Below are positions 8,362 to 17,994 of a stretch of DNA of 64,000 bases, in pieces; position 1 is the first letter of the stretch; every line of letters begins with the position of its first letter. The stretch is taken from the NCBI RefSeq assembly GCF_018881545.1, contig NZ_JACVQD010000001.1:1766776-1830775 (forward strand), written 5' to 3'. A program made the translations under genes and the position numbers. This DNA comes from Polynucleobacter alcilacus (lineage in GTDB: Bacteria > Pseudomonadota > Gammaproteobacteria > Burkholderiales > Burkholderiaceae). The notes under the pieces are model-generated. The model saw nothing but the letters and a program-made list of their open reading frames with translations, searched no databases and was not told the origin of the DNA.

Positions 8362-9466
8362 TTAAACGCCTTGCTTCAGGCTGGCTTCAATAAAGGCATC
8401 TAGATCACCATCTAATACTTTTTGGGTATTGGAGATCTCGACATTGGTACGTAAATCTTTAATACGGCTTTGGTCTAAGACATAGGAGCGAATCTGATGA
8501 CCCCAGCCTACATCAGTTTTACTAGCCTCTAACTTATCTTGTTCTATACGACGCTTTTGCATTTCATGTTCGTAGAGACGGGACTTCAACATCGTCATTG
8601 CTTCGGCACGGTTACGGTGTTGACTGCGATCGTTTTGACACTGCACCACAATACCTGTAGGTAAGTGGGTTAGACGCACCGCAGAGTCGGTTTTATTAAT
8701 ATGCTGACCACCCGCACCAGAGGCGCGATAGGTATCAGTACGAATATCTGCGGGATTCACGTCGATCTCAATCGAGTCATCAATTTCTGGATAGACATAG
8801 ATGCTAGCAAAGGAGGTATGGCGACCATTAGATGAATCAAATGGGGACTTACGAACCAAACGATGCACACCAGTTTCTGAGCGGAGGTGTCCGTAAGCGT
8901 ATTCGCCATCGACTTTGATCGTGGCGCTCTTAATCCCAGCAACGTCGCCATCAGACTCTTCAAGGATTTCTGTTTTGTAGCCTTTGCGTTCGCAATACTT
9001 TAGGTATTGACGATAGAGCATGCTGGCCCAGTCACACGCTTCAGTGCCGCCAGCGCCTGCTTGGATATCAATAAAGCAACTACACGGATCCATCTCATTA
9101 TGAAACATGCGGCGGAATTCTAAATCGCCCACAATCTTACTATAGCCTTCTACATCAGATTCGATAGCGGCAATCGTATCGAAATCACTTTCCTCTTTTG
9201 CCATATCAAAGAGTTCGATGGCGCCAGTGATGTTGGTATTTAAATCGGTCAGGGTGGCAACAACGCCGTCGAGCAATTTCTTTTCTTTGCCCAGGGCTTG
9301 CGCTTTCTTTTGATCATCCCAAATAGTGGGATCTTCCAGAATAGAGTTAACTTCAGTAAGGCGTCGTGACTTTACTTCGAAGTCAAAGATACCCCCGAAG
9401 AGCTTGCTCACGGGTGAGCAGGTCAGACAGAGTATTTGAAATCGTATTTAATTGTTCAGCTTCCAT
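8362..9466 (-). CDS. prfB: Peptide chain release factor 2, with programmed +1 frameshift
   Basis: The ATG at 9466 opens 27 codons (MEAEQLNTI...ALRGYL) ending at an in-frame TGA at 9385-9383. The context CTT-TGA-C preceded by CGGGGGTAT is the classical RF2 autoregulatory site, where ribosomes slip +1 after CTT and continue as DFEVKSRRL. The joined product is 367 residues, the normal RF2 length. SPF (stop-codon recognition) and GGQ (peptidyl hydrolysis) motifs are present ([21 protein letters not shown]). A reading frame beginning at 9411 misses the true N-terminus. RF2 recognises UGA/UAA; low RF2 favours the shift. A TATAAT lies only 6 bases before the ATG, so a nearly leaderless transcript is possible in addition to readthrough from recJ. 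Confidence 0.94.
9382..9400 (-). other. Programmed +1 ribosomal frameshift site of prfB
   Basis: Minus-strand sequence CTTCGGGGGTATCTTTGAC. It contains a Shine-Dalgarno-like GGGGG three bases before the slip codon CTT, then the in-frame UGA and a C. This is the arrangement known from E. coli prfB. The upstream and downstream frames join exactly at conserved RF2 residues RGYL-DFE. Confidence 0.93.
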
Positions 9467-9500
9467 CCCCTAATTATAAGGGGGTTATTGCTCCCGCCCT

Positions 9501-11261
9501 TTAGGATCCAGTACTTTCATCATGGGCCTCTATCATGAGCTGGACGCGGGCTTGACCCTGATAGCGATCGGTGACTAGGCGGTAGGCGAGCTTGGCTTTA
9601 GGCGGCAGAGTTTGGGTGCGGTTAAACCAAACGGCAGTGAGTGGTTTGCTCGTAGATTGTCCCTCGGCTGAGCCTAGGGGGCGAACCAGAAGACGTAAAT
9701 GTTTTTCTTTCATGAGACTTTGTTGGGTAATCTCAAACTCGCCATAAAAGATGGGTTGCGGAAAGCCTTGACCCCAGATTTCCTCAGCGAGGAGGTCGCC
9801 AATCTCTGGAGTAAACTCCGCTGCCTCAAGAGCGCCATCATGGGTATGGCGTCGCTCCAATAATTCATCGCTTAATAAGCCGCTTGCCACTTCCTGAAAA
9901 CAGGCATCAAACTTGTCAAAATCCTGTTTGCGGATAGTTAAGCCTGCAGCCATAGCATGGCCGCCAAACTTTAATATGAGTCCAGGCTCTCGCTTAGAAA
10001 CTAAATCGAGCGCATCCCTGAGATGAAAGCCGGTCAATGATCGGCCAGATCCACGCAGTTCTTCACCGGTACTGCCATCGGCAGGAGCAAAAACAATGGT
10101 GGGGCGATTAAAGCGCTCTTTCAGTCGTGAGGCTACGATTCCAACAACCCCTTGATGCCACTCAGGATTCCAAAGACAGATGCTGGTTCTTTGCGCCATG
10201 GTCCCGGCCAATTGATCTTCTGCTAGATGAGCAAGAGCTGCTTCTTGCATGCCAGTCTCAATGACACGGCGTTCGCGATTAATGCGATCGAGTTCATGTG
10301 CCAGTGTGATTGCCTCATCAGTCTTATCAGTTAGCAATAACCGAATACCCAAAGTCATATCGGCTAAGCGTCCAGCAGCATTTAATCGCGGGCCAATCGC
10401 AAACCCCAGATCGAAAGTATTTGCTTTGCGTGGGTCACGGACGGCTGCCTGAAACAGGGCCTGAATTCCTGCTTGAGTTACACCAGCCCGAATACGCTTT
10501 AGACCATTCGAAACAAGTATCCGATTATTGCGATCCAGTTGCGCTACATCAGCCACGGTACCTAATGCTACTAAATCTAATAAGTTCTCAATCTTCGGTT
10601 GATTCTCATTGGTAAATTTACCGCGCTTACGCAGTTCTGCACGTAAAGCCACTAATAAATAGAACATGACACCAACTCCAGCAAGCGCTTTACTGGGGAA
10701 GTTGCAACCCGGTTGGTTGGGATTGACGATGGCAGTAGCGTTCGGCAGTCGATCGCCGGGTAAGTGGTGATCAGTCACAATGACTTCCATACCGAGTTCA
10801 CGGGCACGATCCACCCCTGCTTCACTAGCAATGCCGTTATCCACAGTGATCAAGTATTTGGGTTTGGGTATTTGTTGGGCAGCAAGCTCGACTACTTCTG
10901 GCGTGAGGCCGTAACCCATGGTGAAGCGATTTGGTACTAGAAACTGAATAGGGGTATCAGGACCCCCTAGCATTCGCAGCCCACGCAGGCCAACAGCACA
11001 AGCGGTCGCACCATCGCAGTCATAGTCTGCAACGATGAGCATAGGTTCTTTTTGTTCAAGAATATCGGCTAGTAAAGATGCTGTACTGATGCAATTCTTG
11101 AGCTCTACTGGCGATAGTAATTGTTTCAAATCCAGTGAGAGTTCTTCGGGGGACTCAAGACCACGTGCAGCATACAGTCTCGCTAACAACGGATGAAGAC
11201 CACTTTGATGCAACCAGGTAGCAGTCCGCTCAGAGAAGGGGCGCTGTGAAAATAATCCCAT
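9501..11261 (-). CDS. recJ: Single-stranded-DNA-specific exonuclease RecJ
   Basis: 586 residues from the ATG at 11261 (MGLFSQRPFSERT). A longer frame from a TTG at 11315 would run into the upstream gene, while this ATG forms TAATG with its stop. DHH-family motifs are present: VADYDCDGATA (about residue 77), VTDHHLPGD, and the DHHA1-type GGHAMAAGLTI near residue 430. RecJ degrades ssDNA 5' to 3' in recombination and mismatch repair. Length agrees with E. coli RecJ (577). It is co-transcribed with the RpfE-like gene, prfB and lysS. Confidence 0.95.
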   Translation of the reverse strand: MGLFSQRPFSERTATWLHQSGLHPLLARLYAARGLESPEELSLDLKQLLSPVELKNCISTASLLADILEQKEPMLIVADYDCDGATACAVGLRGLRMLGGPDTPIQFLVPNRFTMGYGLTPEVVELAAQQIPKPKYLITVDNGIASEAGVDRARELGMEVIVTDHHLPGDRLPNATAIVNPNQPGCNFPSKALAGVGVMFYLLVALRAELRKRGKFTNENQPKIENLLDLVALGTVADVAQLDRNNRILVSNGLKRIRAGVTQAGIQALFQAAVRDPRKANTFDLGFAIGPRLNAAGRLADMTLGIRLLLTDKTDEAITLAHELDRINRERRVIETGMQEAALAHLAEDQLAGTMAQRTSICLWNPEWHQGVVGIVASRLKERFNRPTIVFAPADGSTGEELRGSGRSLTGFHLRDALDLVSKREPGLILKFGGHAMAAGLTIRKQDFDKFDACFQEVASGLLSDELLERRHTHDGALEAAEFTPEIGDLLAEEIWGQGFPQPIFYGEFEITQQSLMKEKHLRLLVRPLGSAEGQSTSKPLTAVWFNRTQTLPPKAKLAYRLVTDRYQGQARVQLMIEAHDESTGS

Positions 11262-12247
11262 TAAAGAATGATTTCTTTCCAAGTACGTGGGTCTGATTTT
11301 TTCCAGAAGGCCCAAGACTTTTTGTAAAGGTCCTTTCTGGTCAGAACTCGTTCACGCACTTTCCCTTTAGGAAAGTCGATGAGAAGAACTTCATCTAGCT
11401 CTTTGTTCAGAAGTGCTTGGCTCAGTTCTGGCCAAATGCGTTCGGGTTGATCTAGCCAAGCAAAAGACCCAGGCGCCATCTGTATATGAAATTCTGTTTC
11501 GTAGGAGAGCTTAAGTAGCTTTGCCAATCCTGCGAGGATGGGGTGTGAGCCATAAAGACTGTGTACTTGTTGCAATATCCCTGGTGCCTTTACATCATGC
11601 AGTTTGCCAATGCCGCTAATCCACACGGAGTTGATGCTAGGCATACCCACTTGTTCGCGCGCTTGATTTACGGGATCAATATGCCAAAGCATTTGAATCT
11701 CGTTTTGTAATTTACGCCACTGTTTTGCAATTCCTTCTACATTGCTATCTCGTGGCATCCACCACTCAATATTTCTACCATGCGCCTGATCCACGCTGTA
11801 ACTATCTAAACTGGCGAACGGGCCTGCAGGGATAAACCAATAGCGAGAATCTTGATAAAGGATGTTTGACTGAAAGTCCTCTTCGATAAAGGGTAGTGCT
11901 GCTTTAAGAAGTTCAGTTGATTCAGCTTCTGTCAGATCGATCTGATTTTGCCCCATCAGAATTAAATGGTCTCGGGTGGCATGAAGATGAACTGGTTGAA
12001 GGCAAGCGATGACTTCTGAGGGGTTTACTACTTGAGACGTTTGTCCCAAAAGCAGGACTGGTGCTAAGGGCAGCAGATCTCCCAACAAAAAACGTTCGTG
12101 AGGCAGTCCTTTCAGAGGGCGGTCTCCAATGGCCTGCTCTTCATCGGCGTCATAGGCATCCTCCCCTGCAAGCATGAGGGTGAAGCGCTTTTGGGCGCCT
12201 TGTGGAGAATTGAAATTTGCGGTCATTCCCCTGATTTTAGGTGGCAT
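11261..12247 (-). CDS. RpfE-like conserved protein upstream of recJ
   Basis: 328 residues, probably cytoplasmic, no signal peptide. It resembles the family annotated as RpfE or phosphoglycerate-mutase-like regulatory protein, which lies beside recJ in xanthomonads and many betaproteobacteria. The family usually shows an NSxWxxGxG segment, here NSVWISGIGKL near residue 205. It overlaps recJ by one base. Two starts are possible: ATG at 12247, or ATG at 12226 (MTANFNSPQG), the latter with AGGGG very close upstream. No catalytic residues could be assigned. The function is unknown; the assignment rests on recall plus the recJ neighbourhood. Confidence 0.6.
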   Translation of the reverse strand: MPPKIRGMTANFNSPQGAQKRFTLMLAGEDAYDADEEQAIGDRPLKGLPHERFLLGDLLPLAPVLLLGQTSQVVNPSEVIACLQPVHLHATRDHLILMGQNQIDLTEAESTELLKAALPFIEEDFQSNILYQDSRYWFIPAGPFASLDSYSVDQAHGRNIEWWMPRDSNVEGIAKQWRKLQNEIQMLWHIDPVNQAREQVGMPSINSVWISGIGKLHDVKAPGILQQVHSLYGSHPILAGLAKLLKLSYETEFHIQMAPGSFAWLDQPERIWPELSQALLNKELDEVLLIDFPKGKVRERVLTRKDLYKKSWAFWKKSDPRTWKEIIL

Positions 12248-12293
12248 TTAGGTATTCCATCAGTTTGTCCTTGCAATTGTCTAAACTGTGGCT

Positions 12294-13556
12294 ATGTTGA
12301 GACTTCCTATTGAGCTAGAAATTGGCCTACGCTATACCCGATCTAAGCGTCGCAAGACGGTGGGTAAGCGCGACGGCTTCCTCTCCTTTATTTCCGGAAT
12401 CTCTACCGCGGGTATCGCTTTGGGTGTGGCTTCTTTGATTGTTGTTCTATCAGTCATGAACGGTTTTCAGAAAGAAGTGCGCGATCGCATGCTGTCTGTT
12501 CTATCCCACGTGGAAATTACTACACCAGAAGGATTGGCAAATTGGGAGCCTCTTGCCCTTAAAGTAGCCGCACAACCGCATGTAGTTGGTGTTGCACCAA
12601 TGGTCAGCTCACAGGGCTTGCTCAGTCGTGAAAATATCATGCGTGGTGTTGCTATACGGGGTATCTCTCCAGCTGATGAGGGTAAGGTTTCCGATTTACC
12701 AAAACAATTCGTTGCGGGCAATATTGACGATCTGAAACCGGGCGGGTTTGGTGTCGCTTTGGGCGCACAACTGGCTGCCATGGTTGGGGCACATGTTGGT
12801 GATCGTATTAATCTGATTGTTCCAGAGAGCGATTTAACACCAGCTGGTGCAATGCCCCGAATGCGTACGCTTCAAGTAGTTGGTATTGTGGATAGCGGCC
12901 ATTATGAATACGACAGCTCCTTAGCCATCATGCATTGGAAGGACGCCGCTGCCTTATTACGCTTACATGACCCTTCTGGATTGCGCATCAAAGTAGATGA
13001 TATGCAGCGTGCGCCAGAGATTGCTAATGAATTGGCTGGCATTGTTCCACAAGCACTTTGGGTGACTGACTGGTCACGCTCGAATCGCAACTGGTTTGCT
13101 GCTGTTCAAACCGAAAAGAAAATGATGTTCATCATTCTGACTTTAATTATTGCTGTGGCTGCATTTAATCTGGTTTCGACTTTAGTGATGACTGTGAATG
13201 AGAAGCAAGCAGACATTGCTATTTTAAGAACGATGGGTGCAAGTCCAGGATTAATTCAACGCATCTTTTTGATTCAGGGTCTAGCGATTGGCATACTCGG
13301 CTCTCTATCAGGGGTGGGTTTAGGTTTACTCATTGCGCTTAATATCGATGTTATTGTTCCAGCTATTGAAGCGATCTTCCGCGTTCGCTTCTTGCCGCGT
13401 GAGGTTTACTTTATTAGTGAGCTACCTTCTGATGTCAGATTGAGCGACGTGGTCACAGTGGGACTGATGGCATTTGGTCTTTCTGTTCTAGCTACCCTCT
13501 ACCCAAGTCGTCGTGCCGCTAAGGTGCAGCCTGCGGAGGCCTTACGCTATGAATAA
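12294..13556 (+). CDS. lolC: Lipoprotein-releasing ABC transporter permease LolC/LolE family
   Basis: About 420 residues with the LolC/MacB topology: one N-terminal membrane helix (about residues 25-50), a large periplasmic domain, then three C-terminal helices (about 270-410). The family signature [23 protein letters not shown] is intact in the first third. The ATG at 12294 ([11 protein letters not shown]) matches the usual start of betaproteobacterial homologues; a GTG two codons earlier is possible. It extracts outer-membrane lipoproteins from the inner membrane together with LolD. Only one permease gene is present here, so it may form a homodimer as in LolDF systems. Confidence 0.93.
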   Translation: MLRLPIELEIGLRYTRSKRRKTVGKRDGFLSFISGISTAGIALGVASLIVVLSVMNGFQKEVRDRMLSVLSHVEITTPEGLANWEPLALKVAAQPHVVGVAPMVSSQGLLSRENIMRGVAIRGISPADEGKVSDLPKQFVAGNIDDLKPGGFGVALGAQLAAMVGAHVGDRINLIVPESDLTPAGAMPRMRTLQVVGIVDSGHYEYDSSLAIMHWKDAAALLRLHDPSGLRIKVDDMQRAPEIANELAGIVPQALWVTDWSRSNRNWFAAVQTEKKMMFIILTLIIAVAAFNLVSTLVMTVNEKQADIAILRTMGASPGLIQRIFLIQGLAIGILGSLSGVGLGLLIALNIDVIVPAIEAIFRVRFLPREVYFISELPSDVRLSDVVTVGLMAFGLSVLATLYPSRRAAKVQPAEALRYE

Positions 13557-14235
13557 CTCAGTAATAATGGCGCGAGGACTGGCAAAGACTTACGGTCAGG
13601 GGCCGACTGCTGTTGAAATTCTCAAGGATATTGACTTAGAGGTGGTGCCTTCTGAGAAGGTGGCTATTGTTGGGGCATCAGGCTCGGGCAAAAGCACTTT
13701 ATTGCACCTTCTGGGCGGCTTAGACACTCCTAGTGCTGGCTCAATCGTATTAGTGGGCTCAAATCTTAATCAATTGGCAGTGAAAAAATTAGATCAACTA
13801 CGCAATCATAGTCTTGGTTTCATTTATCAATTTCATCATCTCTTAGATGAATTTAGTGCCGTTGAAAATGTTGCATTACCGTTACGTATTCGTGGTCTAG
13901 GTAATGATGAGTCGATGGAGCGTGCCAGTAAGATGCTGAAAGCTGTTGGGCTAGCTGCCCGCGAGTTACACACTCCAGGTGAGTTGTCTGGTGGTGAACG
14001 GCAACGGGTTGCAGTCGCAAGAGCCTTAGTTGGGAATCCTGCTTGTGTATTGGCTGATGAGCCAACAGGAAATCTGGATACGGAAACTGCCGATGGTGTG
14101 TTTGACTTGATGTTAGATATTGCTCGCGAGCAGGGCACTGCTTTTGTGATCGTGACCCATGACCCCATTCGCGCAAAACGGTGTGACCGAATTTTGCATT
14201 TAGAGCGCGGAGTATTAAAGACGTTTTCTCAATGA
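13549..14235 (+). CDS. lolD: Lipoprotein-releasing system ATP-binding protein LolD
   Basis: 228 residues from the ATG at 13549, which overlaps the lolC stop (ATGAATAA). A longer frame from 13513 lies inside lolC and is unlikely. ABC ATPase motifs: Walker [10 protein letters not shown] (about residue 40), signature [14 protein letters not shown], Walker [10 protein letters not shown]. It powers transfer of lipoproteins to LolA. It overlaps the next gene by 4 bases (ATGA). Confidence 0.95.
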   Translation: MNNSVIMARGLAKTYGQGPTAVEILKDIDLEVVPSEKVAIVGASGSGKSTLLHLLGGLDTPSAGSIVLVGSNLNQLAVKKLDQLRNHSLGFIYQFHHLLDEFSAVENVALPLRIRGLGNDESMERASKMLKAVGLAARELHTPGELSGGERQRVAVARALVGNPACVLADEPTGNLDTETADGVFDLMLDIAREQGTAFVIVTHDPIRAKRCDRILHLERGVLKTFSQ

Positions 14236-15092
14236 GTGAGAAGCTAAAGTTGCCAATGTGGATAGATACCCATTGCCATCTGGACGCCCCTGAATTTGCA
14301 GACGATTTGCCTGCAGTCATACAGGCCGCTCTAGATAACAATGTCCAGGCTATTTTGTTGCCTGCTGTGAAGGCAGGAGATTGCAAACAGGTTCGTGAGC
14401 TTGCTAATCAATATGGCCAGCAGATTCCAGGTTTGGTCTATACCCTCGGGATTCATCCCTTGTATACCAATCAAGCACAAGAGAGTGACATTAGCTTTCT
14501 TGAGCAAGAAATCCGTCAAGCGCTTTCTGATCCTCGGTTTGTTGGTGTAGGCGAGATTGGCTTGGATTATTTTGTTGAGGGTCTAGATCCCCACAAACAG
14601 GAATATTTCTTTCATGCGCAATTGGATTTGGCGCAACAGTATCAGTTGCCAGTGATCCTTCATGTGCGTCGGTCACAAGATGCCATTCTCAAAGCCTTAC
14701 GTCGTCGCAAGGTGCCTAGTGGCATAGCGCATGCATTTAATGGGAGCTTTCAGCAGGCCGAACAATTTATTGAGCTGGGCTTTAAGTTAGGTTTTGGTGG
14801 CGCGGCCACGTATGAGCGAGCATTGCAAATTCGCCGGCTTCTTCAAGAGTTACCTCTTGAATCAATTGTTACTGAAACCGATGCGCCTGATATTCCACCA
14901 GCTTGGTTAAGAGTAGAAGGACTCGCCTTTAATCAGTCTGCATTTTTACCGCGTATAGCTAAAGAGCTTGCAGCCATTCGTGGAGTAAGCGAAGTGGAAT
15001 TTGCATCAACAACATGGCGCAATGCCATGCAGGTATTGCCTCGTTGGTCAGCGCTGTGTGCTGATCTTTTTATCCCCAATTTAGCTCCTTAA
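14232..15092 (+). CDS. TatD-family metal-dependent deoxyribonuclease (YcfH type)
   Basis: 286 residues of the TatD family. It has the N-terminal metal-binding [15 protein letters not shown] at about residue 107, HVRRSQ and HAFNGS in the middle, and [10 protein letters not shown] (about 220). These are the expected His, Glu and Asp ligands of a TIM-barrel hydrolase. Family members are 3'-5' exonucleases or D-aminoacyl-tRNA-type hydrolases. It overlaps lolD by 4 bases and is followed 4 bases later by comEC, so all four genes appear to form one operon. Confidence 0.9.
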   Translation: MSEKLKLPMWIDTHCHLDAPEFADDLPAVIQAALDNNVQAILLPAVKAGDCKQVRELANQYGQQIPGLVYTLGIHPLYTNQAQESDISFLEQEIRQALSDPRFVGVGEIGLDYFVEGLDPHKQEYFFHAQLDLAQQYQLPVILHVRRSQDAILKALRRRKVPSGIAHAFNGSFQQAEQFIELGFKLGFGGAATYERALQIRRLLQELPLESIVTETDAPDIPPAWLRVEGLAFNQSAFLPRIAKELAAIRGVSEVEFASTTWRNAMQVLPRWSALCADLFIPNLAP

Positions 15093-15096
15093 GCCT

Positions 15097-17574
15097 TTGC
15101 GTTTGGCTATTACGGCGTTCATCGCCGGGGGTTCGCTTCTTCTATTTCTGCCGCAAGTGCCCCTCTATTGGGTGCAGAGCTGTCTAATGAGCAGTATTTT
15201 TTGCATGGTGCTCTGGCTACTGAATCGCCAATCCAAAGTTTATGGAAGGGTGGCTTTAGTCATCCTGGTGTTTATTCTAGGTTTTGCTTGGAATGCGCGT
15301 TATGCCGAAAATCGCCTGAATCATATGCTTGCCTCAGATCTAGAGGGTATCGATTTAATGATTGAGGGTCGAGTAGTCGCTTTACCTCAGGGCAACACAT
15401 CCGGTGCTAAGTTTGCATTTGAGGTTGATGATGCTATTTCTCATGGGGAGTTAATAGGTCATTTTCCACAACAGATTTATTTGAGCTGGCAGCCTCCCTG
15501 GAGAAATCCTCAAGATATCCCCGCAGTGATTCCAGGGCAGCGCTGGAAGTTCAAAGTCAAACTCAAGAGGCCTTATGGCTCACTAAATCCCCATACCTTT
15601 GATTTTGAGCGCTGGTCTTTTCATCAAGCTTTTGGCGCTAGTGGCTCGGTCAGATCTGGCGAATTATTAATAGAGAAAGATATTGGCCTTACTGAATTTG
15701 CCTTAGCGATGGAGTATCAGCGCTGGAAGTTGCGCAACAAAATAAAACGCTTACTGCCAGTAGATGCGCGTTATGGTGGTGTGATCGCTGCATTAGTGAT
15801 GGGAGATCAAAATGCGATTGATCAAGCAGATTGGCGCGTATTTAACATTACTGGCATTGGGCACCTAATCTCCATTTCCGGTTTACATGTAACCATGCTG
15901 GCTGGTCTTGGTGCTGGGGTGGCAAGTTTTCTATGGCGTCGTAAAACTCTCCCTCTCATTATTCCGGTAAGTAAAGTAGCTGCCGTAGCTGGTTTTCTGA
16001 CGGCATTTATCTACGCGTGGTTAGCGGGCTTTCAAATACCTGCACAAAGAACGATGTATATGGTGGGGGTGGTCGCGTTTGCTTTATGGTCTGGCAGAAA
16101 TCCCCGCTCGTTTGATATCTGGTGGTGGGCTTTAGCTTTTGTTTTACTCATTGATCCCATGGCCGCTTATACCCCTGGATTCTGGCTATCATTTGGCGCA
16201 GTCGCAGCCATTTTGTATGCGATGAAGGATTCTGGTGGTCTCTTAGGTATACCTACTGGTATAGAGCTGGAGATGCGCTGGACAGACAGAATTAAACAAG
16301 CCCTACTTGAAGCCTGCCGTGTTCAGGCCGTCGTCACGATTGCACTACTACCACTCACGCTGTATTGGTTTTATCAGGTCTCAATTGTGTCTCCGCTTGC
16401 TAATGCGTTTGCCATTCCATTAGTGAGTTACGTTGTAACACCGTTAGCTATTAGCGGGGCACTCTTACCCGAGTTTATTGGTAAATACTGCTTACTGATC
16501 GCCCATGTCTCGATAGAGTATTTAGCAGCTGCACTCAGTGGGATGGCCGATTGGCCATGGTCTGTTGCACTATCTCATCAGCCCCATTGGTGGGCACTTG
16601 CCATCGCAGTGATCGGAGTCGTGATAGCGATTCGACCGGGCTCTATTATCGATTCCTGGAAATCCAGACTGCTGGGCTTGGCTTTAACAAGCGCCTTATT
16701 GATCAACCCCTTTGAAACTAGTATTACTCCAGGGAGCTTCAGGGCTAGCGTTCTAGATATTGGCCAAGGCACTGCTGTATTGATTGAAACTACGCATAAG
16801 AAATTACTGTATGACACAGGACCTACACAAGGAAAGAAGGATAATGCCGGTCAACGAATCATCCTACCATTTTTGAGAGGCAGGGGGATTGATCAAGTTG
16901 ATCGAATGGTAATTAGTCATAGCGATAGCGACCATATTGGTGGTGCAGCGACTTTACTGAAAGAGATCCGTTTTGAGTCGATGATCGGCTCCCTTCCTAG
17001 TACCAATCCCTTACTAACGAATTTAAGCTCCAGAAAAATACCTAGTATTCCCTGTCGCTATGGCCAGTACTGGGTTTGGGATGAGGTGGAGTTTTATATA
17101 TGGCATCCACATGCAGAAACACTTTTTACCCCAATTCAAGACGGCAAACCCAATGAGATGAGTTGCGTCTTAGAGGTCAGAACTCAGACTACCTCGTTCT
17201 GGTTGACGGGCGATGTAGAAAAGCAAGGTGAGGCAGATATTTCTTCTAGGCTGACTCAGGAAAATCTAAGCGCACTGCAGAATAAAGAGTTGATCTTCAT
17301 GGCGCCCCATCATGGGAGCAAGACATCGTCATCTATAGAACTGCTTAACAAACTCAAACCAGATCAAGCATTTGCACAAAATGGCTATCGTAATCGTTAT
17401 GGGCATCCCCATCCCACAGTAACGGCGCGTTATGAGGGCTTAGGAATTCCGTTTTATCAAACGCCTCAAACGGGTGCACAAATATGGACTTTTCATACGC
17501 AGGGTGGGAAAGTAGTGGATCCAGTCTTCTGGAGGTACAGCGGCAAAAGACTGTGGCATCGCTTCCCAGATTAG
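15097..17574 (+). CDS. comEC: ComEC/Rec2-family DNA uptake channel
   Basis: 825 residues, a full-length three-part ComEC. An N-terminal DUF4131-like region with membrane segments comes first. The Competence membrane domain follows (SISGLHVTMLAG near residue 262, about ten helices to residue 520). The C-terminal metallo-beta-lactamase domain has the HSDSDHIGG metal-binding motif (about 608). It carries one DNA strand across the inner membrane during transformation, and the beta-lactamase domain may degrade the other strand. The TTG start has only a weak ribosome site. The host could be naturally competent if pilus and comEA genes exist elsewhere. Confidence 0.93.
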   Translation: MRLAITAFIAGGSLLLFLPQVPLYWVQSCLMSSIFCMVLWLLNRQSKVYGRVALVILVFILGFAWNARYAENRLNHMLASDLEGIDLMIEGRVVALPQGNTSGAKFAFEVDDAISHGELIGHFPQQIYLSWQPPWRNPQDIPAVIPGQRWKFKVKLKRPYGSLNPHTFDFERWSFHQAFGASGSVRSGELLIEKDIGLTEFALAMEYQRWKLRNKIKRLLPVDARYGGVIAALVMGDQNAIDQADWRVFNITGIGHLISISGLHVTMLAGLGAGVASFLWRRKTLPLIIPVSKVAAVAGFLTAFIYAWLAGFQIPAQRTMYMVGVVAFALWSGRNPRSFDIWWWALAFVLLIDPMAAYTPGFWLSFGAVAAILYAMKDSGGLLGIPTGIELEMRWTDRIKQALLEACRVQAVVTIALLPLTLYWFYQVSIVSPLANAFAIPLVSYVVTPLAISGALLPEFIGKYCLLIAHVSIEYLAAALSGMADWPWSVALSHQPHWWALAIAVIGVVIAIRPGSIIDSWKSRLLGLALTSALLINPFETSITPGSFRASVLDIGQGTAVLIETTHKKLLYDTGPTQGKKDNAGQRIILPFLRGRGIDQVDRMVISHSDSDHIGGAATLLKEIRFESMIGSLPSTNPLLTNLSSRKIPSIPCRYGQYWVWDEVEFYIWHPHAETLFTPIQDGKPNEMSCVLEVRTQTTSFWLTGDVEKQGEADISSRLTQENLSALQNKELIFMAPHHGSKTSSSIELLNKLKPDQAFAQNGYRNRYGHPHPTVTARYEGLGIPFYQTPQTGAQIWTFHTQGGKVVDPVFWRYSGKRLWHRFPD

Positions 17575-17676
17575 GTAAGGAGCGGGGCTATCTTAGCTAA
17601 TAAATATGGTGGAATTACTAATTCATCGTAATGATTTACTATATGAGCACTATCTTTTCACAATGGAAAAGTACCC

Positions 17677-17994
17677 ATGTCCCAGCTTGACTCCCATGAA
17701 GTAGAACGAGAGATCCACTCTTTAAAAGAGACAATTAATGCGCTCAGAGATGCGCTAGAGTCTAAGGAATTAGAGGGAGAAAGGCTATTGCAAGAATTAC
17801 GCCAAGCTTCACAGGACCATACTAAACAACTGGAAAGTACTGTTGATCGGATGAGGACTCGTTTGGAAGAAGAAAGTCAGGCTCGAGATTCTCAAATCCA
17901 ACAGGAGACGCAGTTTCTCAAAGATCAACTCGAGCAGTCTCGCCAGACGATTGTTGCTTTAAGGAATCAGCTAGAGGCCAAAAAACATGAGTAA
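17677..17994 (+). CDS. Small coiled-coil protein preceding the adenylate cyclase
   Basis: 105 residues, almost wholly charged heptad-type helix (HEVEREIHSLKETINALRD onward), no signal peptide, no membrane segment, no cysteine. I recognise no named family. Its last 8 bases (ATGAGTAA) contain the start of the cyclase gene, so the two are translationally coupled. This suggests a stoichiometric partner, perhaps a clamp on the cyclase's own helical linkers. That role is inferred from overlap alone. A promoter probably lies in 17575-17676, but no convincing -35/-10 pair was found. Confidence 0.8.
   Translation: MSQLDSHEVEREIHSLKETINALRDALESKELEGERLLQELRQASQDHTKQLESTVDRMRTRLEEESQARDSQIQQETQFLKDQLEQSRQTIVALRNQLEAKKHE

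Noticed and set aside
9383-9411. Apparent alternative start of release factor 2 at 9411 (MSKLFGGIF)
   Set aside because: This frame upstream of the shift site is not conserved RF2 sequence; the real N-terminus is in the other frame and joins at the programmed frameshift.
13853-14386. Open frame of 177 codons antisense to lolD and tatD
   Set aside because: It is the mirror of two well-supported overlapping genes, has no ribosome site and its translation resembles no protein family.
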